A stretch of DNA of 64,000 bases, taken from Isoetes taiwanensis (lineage: Eukaryota > Streptophyta > Lycopodiopsida > Isoetales > Isoetaceae). The DNA lies in contig JAJEKV010000139.1 in NCBI GenBank assembly GCA_021234155.1, positions 1,546,386-1,610,385 on the forward strand, given 5' to 3'. Within the stretch, counting starts at the first letter, position 1. Each line of letters opens with the position of its first letter. Position numbers and translations under genes: made by a program. The notes below the pieces were generated by a model. The model did no database searches. It worked only from the letters and a program-made list of their open reading frames with translations, and was not told the origin of the DNA. Positions 11,178-21,214 of the stretch are shown here, piece after piece.

Positions 11178-13385
11178 GTTTCTGAGCTTTAGTTATTTCT
11201 ACTTCCAGCCATAATTTGATGTGTTGTGTCTTTAGATCTAATTCCAGCATTTATTACCTCCTTTATCTGATCCAAAGGATTTAAGTCTTTGTTTACTATC
11301 TCTATGTGCTTTGTCTTTGTGTATGGAACTATTTCTATCATGTGCAAGGATATGTTCTGTAAGCTGGATTGCCATGTTATTGGTGCTAAGTTGAGAATTC
11401 TTGTATATCTAAATTTGGCTTCTACCATATATTGCTGGCGATTTTTCCATCTTTAGCTCTAAGTCCATTCTCTAATTGGCTATGATCATTCGATTCATTA
11501 ACTGGCCTACTTGTTTGACATGTATTTAGCACATAAAACAAGGTCTAATGTCTTCATTGTATAACATATCTTGATCCTGAAGTTGATTGTTGATGGTAGA
11601 TCGCAGCTTTATTTCTATATGTCTGACTTAATGGACTATAAAAACCTGATCCCTTTTTATATCTTAACATTGTATTTCTTAGATCTAGATACTATTACAT
11701 TATTGATGCATGGTATTCTCAAAATCTGGCTATTAATTTCTATTGTAGTTCCAGGCTGCTATAGGTCTGCTCCTGATTATTAGTTTGTTGCATGCTCTAT
11801 TCTTGGACACAATGACACAATATTTACAGAAACTGGCCTTGTTATTGCTTAGATTTTAGCTAACCTTTTATTGTTCCATGCTTTATCACTTTGTTGCTTC
11901 ATTATAGTTTTATCATTATATTTTGACTACCATAACAACCTAGATAACCTGTCAGTATTGGGCTTCATTTGCCGATTCCTTTGATTTTTAACACTTAGAT
12001 AAGTGTTTTTCTGGAAAATATACAGAATATGCATCGGCTCTGGTGCTGGACAGAGAGCTTGTTCGAACAGTTCAAACTCATGCATACTTATCTTGTTGTT
12101 TCTTCTGAATGCTTCTAAGAATGTCCTTTGATAGTTGTCTTGGAATACTTTTGCTGACATGATACATTTACACTAGAATCATGTTTGTACCCCGTTTTTC
12201 TAATTTGCCTTAGCCCATGCTTTTCTATACATGGTATCCAGTGTCCATAAACATTCTCTAAGTGGTAGAGAGCTCAGGATTTTCAGGATCTTATCTTATC
12301 TTTGTAATTCTATTATTTGCAGATATGTAGTTAAAATGTTTAAACTAATGTAAATCCAATTTCTGACCTGCCTGCTACTGTGTACTATTATGGGTAATAT
12401 CCTCTACATGTTTATATCTTTTGGTTTGTTTTGGTGAAGGGCGTTAAGCCGAACAAGTTTATTGCTTACCTGTTTTGTGGCTTATGCATTTACCCAGTTC
12501 CTGGCTAACTTGCATTTGGTTCCACTGCAGGTAACCAAACTTGTTCCTCCATATGAAGTTCGTTTCACAGTAGTTTGGGCAAAAATATTTTTGCTTAAAC
12601 CAGACTTGCAGACATATGCCTACTGCAGAACACTATTTTTCACTTGGATTAGAACACTATGCTTGCGAAACTATCTCTTCAGTAAATTTGTATCTTGCCA
12701 TTATGTTTCTACTTTCCTTATGCCATCTTTTTCATATTATGATGGTATTCTGTGTTTTTATACTGCTACGAGTCTCTACTTAAGACCAAAACTCCAACTT
12801 GGTGGTCTTGATTAGCTTCTTAAAAATGATCTTTTTGTCTGTTTGAACTTCAACTGTTATATGAATGTTATAATACGTGTCATAGATCTTATTCTTGCCT
12901 TTGGTACCTCATTTATCTGATCTTATGGAAATTTGCCCTTGCTTACTAGCTCTGTATTTTTTTATTTATATGAAACCGTTTCTATCTCGTACCAAAGTAT
13001 GCTCTTTATGGTGGGTTGCCATATTATAACATGTAGATATCTAAGCCTTATCAATTTTGTCTTGTACCTTATTTTAATACTTTCTGGTTATGTCTTATCT
13101 TTATTTTGTTTATATGACTCTTTGAAGTATGTATTAATTTTCCTTATTAATCAATGTCTCAAATCAAGGCCTGGATTAGATAATCACCTGTATCTAGTCT
13201 AGGACTGCAGTTAAAAGGCTTTTTTGTCCAAACGGGCTCAGAGGTCTTAAAAGTCTGATGTAAATCAGACTTAAAAAAGGTTTTTTAATGTTATTTCAGT
13301 TTCTAGATTTAACCTAGAACCTTGTTTTGAGGGCAGGTGTACTCCATCATGATACAGCTTAACCAATTTATTTGATTTTTCACAG
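11178..13385 (+). other. ORF1 intron 1 (copy B), 2.2 kb, phase 0
   Basis: The intron runs from AG|GTTTCT to TTTTTCACAG|AAT. Splicing joins ...NINQ to NSGLKQHKDDLDIN in frame. It holds many short AT-rich frames that are not supported as genes. At 12489-12536 it contains a block conserved in the other copy's intron (see separate entry). The frame 12462-12815 is open across that block but has no counterpart in the other copy. Confidence 0.6.
12489..12536 (+). promoter_or_regulatory. Conserved intronic acceptor-donor block (copy B)
   Basis: TTTACCCAGTTCCTGGCTAA leads through CTAAC (plant branch-site consensus) and a pyrimidine-rich stretch to CTGCAG|GTAACC. The same arrangement occurs at 20103-20150 and 26392-26438. 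An acceptor directly followed by a donor is the layout of a recursive splice site. Confidence 0.55.
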
Positions 13386-14965
13386 AATTCAGGACTCAAA
13401 CAGCATAAGGATGATTTGGACATTAATACCATTTGGATTAAGGAGCTCGTATTACTCAAATATGACAAATGTGGGATATCAAGTCCAAACTTTGCTGTAC
13501 AGACCTTAATTGCCTGCATTAAGATCAAGGAAGTACATGAATTTATTGTGCATAAGGAAAGTGGCTTGATAGACAAGAACAAATCGCCAGTCAGCTATTA
13601 TGGATTCAACGGATGGTTTGCTGTTTTTTACAAAATGAAGAAAGCTTCCTTTAAACTTGAGGTTTGTAAAACTCTGATCACTAAAATCTATATTGACATG
13701 GATAGTGTTCTATTTTCTAGAACTTGCAATGAGGATGACCTAGGCAGAAAATTTCTTATTGGCTTAAAGCACTTAGAAAAGGTTCATGAGATGAAATCCT
13801 CACTTCAAGTTGATGTTGTAGCTGATGAAAGTTCTGCTGATTATCTAAATGAGGATACAAAAAACTGCTTGTTTTCTGAGACTGATTTGTCAGATGATGA
13901 TCTTTTTGGTGGTGATGATAATAGCAATAAAAATGAAGAAGTTAGTCATGATGATGATCAGGAAGAAGTTCCCACATTAACCTTACAGAATTCAGCAAGA
14001 TTCCCGATCATACCTGAGCAAAATGTTGAATGTTATGCCTCTACCTGGTCGCATGCTATTTGGAAAAGTCAGAATTTTGGTGCACTAGCTCCGATCAATG
14101 TTGAAACCTGGAAAGCATTAACAGGAATCTTGGATGATGAAATTAGATTGGGGGTCACAAAAGCTACCAAAATGGAGAAGTACTTCACAAAAAAGGAAAT
14201 TTCATTACCCTTTAACATGGATTTTTTTGAACAGCCTTGCATTATGAATTCAAACATCCATATCAGTCAAAAAGGGAACATGGCTTTTTCAAATGATAAA
14301 AGGGATGGATTTTTCTTGAAGAAGATTTGGAGAACTCATTGCCCATTTGTTACATGTGCATGTGTGAAAGATCCCAAAAAGATCAGCAAAGACGGGGAAT
14401 GCAAATGCAGTATTATTTGGATTGATCATGCCATATGGTTCATGTTAAATAACCTTGAAGTTATTTTCCCTGATTCTACACCCATTGCTAAAATGGTTTG
14501 CCTTACAAAACTTCTTCATAATGTGCTCAAACCTGCCATACTTGCCTATCTATCTTACTTGGAAGTTAGAAGGGTTTTTATAGAGATGACATTATATTAT
14601 GCTGAGTTTCCTGATAACAATCTTAAAATTGCTTTTGGGAACTCAAAACTTGCTGATATTGCTGAAAAAACCCTTCGACCTATTTCCTTCAGACAAAGTC
14701 AACCACATAGTGGCAAAAACTCTCCATTTTCTAAGCCGGCTAGTGCTTCCAGCAATATGACTACCAGTATGTTTTCTCCTAAAAGACCCCCCAGGGTCAC
14801 TATGGATCCAAAGCTGGATGATAAATGCAATAGGGCACTGAATACTAAATGCATCAATCTTGATGACACAAATGACGACGACTACTCTGTCACAAAAGTG
14901 AGCAACAAAGTCATTTCACTTGATGATAGCACTCCACTCAAACTGGATTACAATGAAAAAATTGG
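13386..14965 (+). CDS. Retroelement ORF1, exon 2 (copy B)
   Basis: Begins after CACAG at 13385 with NSGLKQHKDDLDINTIWIKE in phase with exon 1. It is similar throughout to exon 2 of the other copy: YDKCGISSPNFAVQT, SPVSYYGFNGWFAVF, RTCNEDDLG, NVECYASTWSHAIWKSQNFG, HCPFVTCACVK, AYLSYLEVRR, LADIAEKTLRPISF, PPRVTMDPK and STPLKLDY. An acidic, Asp-rich linker lies near residues 265-295 of the spliced protein. The HC-x4-C-x-C cluster followed by GECKC could bind zinc. The family is unknown. A good donor (GTTAGT at 14966) after NEKI suggests further splicing to a lost RT exon. Unspliced, the frame runs to a TAA at 15036-15038. Confidence 0.7.
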
Positions 14966-15180
14966 GTTAGTATCTTTATTAATGCATTTTGCTTTTTACT
15001 GTCTTTGCTATTTTCTTGATATCTGTGCTAAGACATAAAAAATATTTTTTCCCCATATTATATGTCCGACACCCAAGGGTTTTTATGAAAAAACTTTCCC
15101 TTGGGATGTTGTGTATGACAAAAAAGTTTTATCCTCATGATGCTTTGTTCTTTTATGAACAGACTTCAACCCTCTTCTTT

Positions 15181-15306
15181 CCCTCGAAAACCCTTCGGGG
15201 CGGGGGTTTTTTAACCCGGACAATAATAAGTTTGCTGCGCTCCTTCTGGGTCCCATAGGCCGATTGGTCTCAGTGGACGATAAAAAAACTATTCTATTCT
15301 ATTCTT
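15181..15306 (+). mobile_element. LINE or SINE 3' tail ending in (TTCTA)n
   Basis: A sequence with GGGCGGGGGTTTTTTAACCC, TTTGCTGCGC, GGGTCCCATAGG and GTGGACGATAAAAAA ends in a short TATTC repeat. It is closely similar to 18668-18850. Microsatellite tails are typical of several non-LTR retrotransposons and the SINEs that use them. It truncates the retroelement copy to its left. Confidence 0.55.
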
Positions 15307-15372
15307 TAGTTGAGTTTTTATACTCTTTAAAGTTACAAGTACTGGACTCTGGCTACAGGGTACCAGAGCTCA

Positions 15373-15442
15373 GCATAGGTCCTAGATCAGAAGTGATCCT
15401 TTCAAGCGTAAGTACATTTTCTCAAATCAAATTGGTGATGAA

Positions 15443-15479
<37 letters not shown>

Positions 15480-15950
15480 GGACATATAGTTTGAGATCAT
15501 TGTGGTTTTTTGCAGTGGTTGCTAGGGTTGCATTTTCTTGGTGCCAAAAGAAGATTTGCGGATGTGTGTATGAAGATCTTTGCTTTTTTTATCCTCGCCG
15601 GTTTTGTTGTCTTATTGTTCTTTTGCTCATTGTTAGATATTTCTACACTCTGCATTTGTTTGTTACTCTGTCAAACTTTTGTGAGGATGGAAACTCTTGA
15701 ATCATTTTTCTTGTGCAAAGTACTACTTTTCCTTGCTATGTGACTTTCCATTGTGCTTTTTAGAGACTCCTCCATTGTAAATGTTTGGTTATGGACTCTC
15801 AATGGATTGATATATATCGTTTTTAAAAAGTAGATATTCCTTAGATCTCTAGATAGCACATCATCCCTTTTTTTTTTTTGAAAGATCAAATTAACTAATA
15901 TTAATCCAGAGTAAATACAAGACGAGCGATACTAGGGTACTCCCACACTG
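15373..15950. mobile_element. Repeat with poly-T and L1-like 3' sequence, copy 2
   Basis: ATAGGTCCTAGATC through GGTGATGAATATGA, a 31-T run (15448-15478), and the GGGACATATAG...GGGTACTCC block match 7826-8406 closely. Only the first 95 bases and the T run recur at 9829-9923. This shows that the short leader, the T run and the L1-like block travel together. Confidence 0.6.
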
Positions 15951-17782
15951 GAGCGAGCACCCTCATGGCATGTATACCTACCTACGACTCAAGGCACAAA
16001 CCTGCCAATACTGTCTATAATGAGGAAGGTCCTTTCCCAGACCGCTACCTTGAACTGCTCTTTCCGAGGGGATGCCAGATAAGAAGCACATCATCCTTTT
16101 AGTGGTATGGTAATAGCATCTTAGTTGCTATTCATGGTGCATAGCAGAGCATCTTAGTTGTTGTTCATGGTGCGTAGCAGAATTTTGGAAAGAATCATGG
16201 CTATTTGGAAAGAATCATGACCACATGTTGCTTTCATTCCAAATCACTAGAAAGAATGAACCTATGCGATCTAATCAAATAGATTAATATTAATCTATTG
16301 AGTTATGCCACATTTTCACCATCATTGTTCTGTAAACACTTGCAAAAGCACACCCCATCGAGTTACGAAATTGGTTTTCAAAAGCATTAGAAAATGCATT
16401 GTGCAACTGTTGTGGCTGCCCTTGATGCTCCATTTACTGCACATTTGTGCTCTTTGATGCCATGAAAATTCATGTTCCTTACAAAAAAAAAGCAGGAGAC
16501 TCAAGCTTCGTCTCTCATATTCATTTTATTTTTGCACAAATGCTTTTATCAAATGCTCAGATTCGTTTATGTGCCATATTATATGCCCGATTGATTTACA
16601 TGCTATATGTGAACAAGTTTTCTGAAACTCAGATATAATTGTGAATTGCATTATTGTTGTCAATGTACTTGATGTCATTTTGTTATTTAGCTGATTATTA
16701 CTCTAGATTTTGCCAGGAATTGCCACCCTCAAAACAGTAATATCTTATTCTTGGATTCATGTATGTCATCAATTTTGATTGGGTATCGTTGTTTCAAATA
16801 AGTGGTAAAGATTTGGTTGCCAAAGAAAAAGACAGAGAGAAGGATGAGAAAGAAAAGCGAGGACAAAAAACCCCTATCTATTTTCTTCTTACATCCCAAT
16901 GGATGCGTGTAGGCTACAAGTATGTCCCTTTGGATATGTATTTCATTCCATATGCTTTGTTCTATCTTGGTTGATGCAAGTTGAATGGAGTGAGAGAGGA
17001 AAAGTAAGAGTTTTGCTATCTATTTTTGCTTAGTTTGGCATGTGTGAAACATTTAAATTCATTTCCACAGATTTGTAAGCATAATATTCATGGGTGTTTT
17101 TGGTGGTGACAGATGGTGTATATCACATGGAAAATTTGAAGCTCAAACTTAGGAGTTTGCCTCTTTGGCATGCATGAATGGAGCGTGCTAAGAATTAGAG
17201 AACAACATGAATCGATCCTTTATAATTATCTCTTTTTGTAGCTAGGACACACCATTGAAGTCCTCACCTTAAAACTTTCATCAAAGGTGACCATGTACAC
17301 ATCTATTAAACTTTGCATCTTGTTTTAGGTTACAGTAATTACAAACAACTGCAGAGGAGAACTGAATATGTACTAAATTTATAGTTGAGAGTATCAATAG
17401 ATCATCTTCTGGCTTGAGAATCATACTTTTTGAGAAAGGCATATCGCCCGGATGCATCGAGATGCCCGCTTATGAGTCCGATGCAACGACATTCGGAAGG
17501 ATTGGCTACCGCTATTGAAGTGATTCTTTGACCGATGCCGTGTAGACAATCATTTACACATTTGGCAAATCAAATGCATGAAATTAAATGATGTTTATTG
17601 ACATCTTTTCAACATAAATTAGGATTGTCTTAAGAAATTACCATGCAAAATAAAATAGGATTGTCTTTAGATTTCTTTCTTAAGCTTTGTCCTTTCCAAG
17701 ATTTCAAGCATGGATTTTGGGGCAAGGCCGTGGTTTTAAATCTTGCATTACATCTTATCGCTCTTATAACTTAGTTTAGATG
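15951..17782. other. Non-coding repeat-derived sequence with a 33-bp tandem repeat
   Basis: AGCATCTTAGTTG...TTCATGGTGC-TAGCAG is tandemly repeated at 16115-16147 and 16148-16180. The rest of the stretch has short AT-rich frames, for example 16759-16974, which is Lys/Glu-rich (VAKEKDREKDEKEKRGQK) but unsupported by a start context or homology. No gene is called. Confidence 0.45.
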
Positions 17783-18171
17783 TTTTTTTTTTTTTTTTTG
17801 AAGAACTGTGTCATCAATATATTAAAAGAATGGTAATGTTACAAAGCAAGTGAGGAGGAAGGAGAACGCCCCAAAGAGACAAAGGATACCTCGACACTCC
17901 ACAACAAACTCACAAAAAAAACGCAACTCTATCTTTGTACAAACCGACCATCACCATCTACAACACCCAAGAAGTCCCGCCAAATGGCAAATTTCCGCTC
18001 TACTAATCCCGGGAACACCAAAAAGCTTTGAAATAGCTTGTACCTGAGTCGAGGAATCAATCCTTGGTCCATTTTTTTTCTCCATATCACGTTCTTCATT
18101 TTTTGGTTGCCCGAAGGGCTAATCCTAAGCGAAGTTGTGAGGAAATGGGAATATGCAATGAATATCTTCAA
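17783..18171 (-). mobile_element. L1-type LINE 3' end, minus strand (truncated)
   Basis: On the minus strand the sequence ends in TGACACAGTTCTTC followed by a poly-A (T run on plus, about 17783-17798), a typical plant L1 tail. The minus frame 18171-17929 reads WRKKMDQGLIPRLRYKLFQS and PGLVERKFAIWRDFLG. This could be the degenerate C-terminal region of a LINE ORF2, but no diagnostic motif remains. Confidence 0.4.
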
Positions 18172-18667
18172 TCGAAGGCCGAGATTTGTGGAGAGGGTAG
18201 ATTTGATCAGAATATCTTGAATGGATGGCCAGGGATAGTAGCAAAATAAAAAGATATCGTTCCTGCAATTTCTTTCTAAATCGAATTCATGGAAATATTC
18301 TAAGGAGTGCCAATTTGCATGAAATCAGTGTTCCTCTAGTTTTTCCCCTGAGATCCGAACTAGGATCTCTGTCTCAGCTTGTCCTTGCTATCAGATTGCA
18401 TTAGGGGTTACGAATTTGGATTCTGCTCTGTTGGGGCAGTCCTGCAGGTAGGAGGTCGAATCACTGCATGGTTGGCCTGGCATACACAGGTTGCAGGCGA
18501 CCAAGGAGTCGCCCTTCAAATCCAATCCTTCCTCTATTTATTTCCCTTCACTTCGGTTTAGAGGGAAACCCTATGTTGTGTCAGCAACCTTGTTATATCT
18601 TAGATTTCTATAAAAGAAGCAGTTGTCCTAGAGTTAGAGGTATGAGCTGATCCTATATAATTCAGAT

Positions 18668-18850
18668 GTATCCTGTCACGGTTTTTCCCCCAAACAACCC
18701 TTTATGGGCGGGGAGGGAGTTTTTTTAACTTGGCCAGTAATATGCTTGCTGCGCCTCCTTTGGGTCCCATAGGTCATTGGTCTCCGTGGACGATAAAAAA
18801 CAATGTTCTATTCTACTCTATTCTATTCTATTCTATTCTATTCTATTCTA
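18668..18850 (+). mobile_element. LINE or SINE 3' tail ending in (TTCTA)n, second copy
   Basis: GGGCGGGGAGGGAGTTTTTT, CTTGCTGCGCCTCC, GGGTCCCATAGGTCATTGG and GTGGACGATAAAAAA match 15181-15306. A longer TTCTA array (18806-18850) follows. The same pentamer tail ends the LINE at 41.2 kb, although the 3' sequence there is different. Confidence 0.6.
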
Positions 18851-19176
18851 TAAACTTTGGAGCTATTTTTGAGAAGTTGAAGGAACAAATGAAAACCATA
18901 TCCCTTTTATTGAGGTTAGAGCTGGAACAAGGATTTCAGCCAAATTTGAGGGAGGAGTAGATTTGACGATTTTGGCCAATTCGAATGTGTGGAAGAGTTT
19001 TTTTTTTTTTTATTATTTGAATATAATTATAGAAGTATAATGTGAAAAAAGTGGGATATGAATGGACCAATAGTTATTAAGGTGCTTTGCCTACAATGGG
19101 TCGTTGAAGTTTAATGTTAAAAGGTTGAGCATGGAATACAAAATACAATGTCTAGAATTATTACCTTCAAAAAAAT

Positions 19177-19275
19177 TTTAGGGCAAACAAGATGCCGGAT
19201 ATTAGCTTTAGGGCAACGTGAAGCCGCTGGAACCATACCGGATTTTTGCTTTAGGGCAACACGAAGCATCTGGAA
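19177..19275 (+). repeat. 43-bp subrepeats with three TTTAGGG motifs
   Basis: TTTAGGG occurs at 19177-19183, 19207-19213 and 19250-19256, each followed by CAA. The last two lie within tandem units of about 43 bp (CCGGAT...GCTTTAGGGCAAC...CTGGAACCA). TTTAGGG is the usual plant telomere unit. Here it is isolated and not in a telomeric array. A further TTTAGGG lies upstream of ORF1 in copy B (10667-10673). Confidence 0.6.
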
Positions 19276-19484
19276 CCAGGAGGATATTTATAGGATTAAA
19301 GAGATAAGAAGATATGACAGCTTGGAATGAAGAACACACGACAGTCTAATTTAGGTATGATGCTACACTTAGAACTGTCGGTATTAAGGATTGTGTCCGC
19401 TACTTAAGACATGCGACTCTGAATATGGTAATTCCCTGTTTTAGAAGTAGAAGGCCGCTACCGGGCGGATCCCCAGTAGCAAAC

Positions 19485-19835
19485 ATGCCCAGAAAGAAAG
19501 GGGACTTGAATCATGCTACCCGTAAGAGGATGGCTGAAGCAAAGCAGAATGAAGGGGTAAGTAAGAAGATCTATCAGTTTCACAAATCAGTGAAGGATCC
19601 TGCCTTAAAGGCTTGCCAAAGTGGAGAGAAAGGTAAGGCAGGGGATAAGGATTATGCTGAAGGCACAGCAATTCCTAAACCCATTTCAGATTATGGGGAG
19701 GGAAATATCAATGCTGCAGACACCAGAGATGCTTCCAAGGATGATACATATGAAGTTGCTTACAACAACAAAGAGGCTGAATGTACTGAAGGAACCAGTA
19801 TGGAGAAACCAAAGGGATCTACTCGAATCTCTAAG
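19485..19835 (+). CDS. Retroelement ORF1, exon 1 (copy A)
   Basis: 117 codons beginning MPRKKGDLNHATRKRMAEA, basic at the start, then polar and Gly/Asp/Glu-rich, ending STRISK at a donor AAG|GTTTGA (GT at 19836). The start at 19485 is preferred over the upstream ATG at 19425 because the first 40 residues then align with exon 1 of copy B. The intron is phase 0. No known domain is recognised. The conserved basic block and FHK motif suggest nucleic-acid binding, an inference only. The same exon is repeated, with damage, at 25767-26123. Confidence 0.65.
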
Positions 19836-21214
19836 GTTTGATAGTAGCAGCTTGAGAATTTAAATTGATAAGCTTATGGATGATAATTTGGATGCTGAAT
19901 TTGATCTTAAATAGGAAAATTAAGAATGTAACATGGTGTCCTAGTTTCCAGGATAATGATAGAAACAGCCTTAAAATGATCTCATGGACTGATTTCTCTT
20001 GGAAGCTTATGTTAAATATATTTGGCTAAGTAGCGTAAATATAGGCAGGGTGAAATGGGATAACCTCAAGGAAATCCATGACACCTGCTAGTAGCTTAGG
20101 CTTTTACCCAATTCCTGGCTAACTGTCCTTTGGTTCTACTGCAGGTAACAGATTTCCTTGCTCTCTGTTTTGTATTTTCAAAAGGAGACAAAAGCTGATC
20201 CATGTAATTCCTGAAGATGGGGAGGAAATTTAGCATTCATGAACATATGTTTTCAGTATGCTTGGTAATATCTTCTTCTTGATGGATTAGCGATTGTATG
20301 GATGTAAGTATGACCAGAAATATATTTGCTTATGCAATTGACCTTTTAAAGAAGTGTCTAAACAATGGAAAATAATGAGAATTTTTCTAATTTATTTGCT
20401 GGGTATATGGTCTTTTATTGGAGATCTTGTGAAATTATGAATTTAAAAGTGTCTTAGGCATATGCTGTATAGTTTATTTACTGGATACATGGAAATAAAT
20501 TCAGAGTATGCTTGATAATAAGTTGAATTGTAGCTTGAAGTGGTTGATCTATTTGCTGGAATTTTGCTTGTGAACAAGCTTAAATGTGTTTCGAGCCTAT
20601 ATCAGGGAATATATGTCATAGATGCATGGATATGGAAACATATTGGTTTAAAGGAATTTAGTGCATTTGCTGTTTGCATGCAAAACAGAAATATGGATTG
20701 GATTTTAGCTATGATACATTTAGAGATGTAATGGAATTCTGGGGCAGAATAGTGATAATGTATTTTAAAGAGTCATTTGGTCAAGTGAAAGCAATAATAT
20801 GAATACTTTCAGAACATGATGATATTCCAATGGTCACTTATTAGGATAATGCTTAAGGTAAAGTTGGCTTAGCTCAACGTATCATATGATTGAAGTTAAT
20901 TTGCTAAATAGATAAACATATCTCCATTGTGGGTTATTGAATTGGAAAAAGACATAATTAAAATTGGATATAGGATAAAATGTTTAACCAGGACATTGAC
21001 CTAGACATAAGGGTATCTGCTTATGTTTAGGACTGCAAATTGGGCTGTCTTTTTGACAGAAAGAAAGAGGTTCTAGTAGTCTAGAACTGATTTGGGGGTC
21101 TTTTTATGTCATACTTCAGTTTATTGGTTATACCAATAACAATGTCTCTGGTTTGTTTAAATTTCAGATATAAACTAATTTTGCTGATTAAAACTTGGAT
21201 GTTTGCGTGTATAG
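19836..21214 (+). other. ORF1 intron 1 (copy A), 1.4 kb, phase 0
   Basis: The intron lies between AAG|GTTTGA and GTGTATAG|GAACCA. Joining the exons gives ...RISK-EPHGDEELDIYNQWIKE, matching copy B across the junction. It contains the conserved acceptor-donor block at 20103-20150 and otherwise AT-rich non-coding sequence. The final 120 bases (21096-21214) are not part of the direct repeat. Confidence 0.65.
20103..20150 (+). promoter_or_regulatory. Conserved intronic acceptor-donor block (copy A)
   Basis: TTTTACCCAATTCCTGGCTA, then CTAAC, a pyrimidine-rich run and CTACTGCAG|GTAACA. It is about 88% identical by eye to 12489-12536 in an intron that is otherwise not alignable. Confidence 0.55.

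Larger units (their letters stand above)
9924..15180 (+). mobile_element. Penelope/TERT-like intron-bearing retroelement, copy B (ORF1 only)
   Basis: Assigned by its two-exon ORF1, which is paralogous to that of the element at 19.0-25.3 kb. The left boundary is set by the poly-T at 9901-9923, where similarity to the hAT flank stops. The right end is cut by LINE-tail sequence at about 15181, so no reverse transcriptase remains. The protein is clearly diverged from the other copy, so the two are separate families rather than a recent duplication, yet both exon boundaries, intron phase and an intronic block are shared. Confidence 0.65.
19012..21095 (+). repeat. 5' pseudo-LTR-like direct repeat (copy A)
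   Basis: Starts ATTATTTGAATATAATTATA and matches 25259-27384 to the sequence CTAGAACTGATTTGGGG. It spans the leader, ORF1 exon 1 and most of intron 1. Near its start (19177-19275) lie two 43-bp subrepeats containing TTTAGGGCAAC. The main difference is about 30 extra bases near 25405-25440 in the downstream copy. Confidence 0.8.

Noticed and set aside
12462-12815. 117-codon frame in intron 1 of copy B
   Set aside because: No counterpart in copy A beyond the acceptor-donor block. Hydrophobic AT-rich translation is expected by chance.
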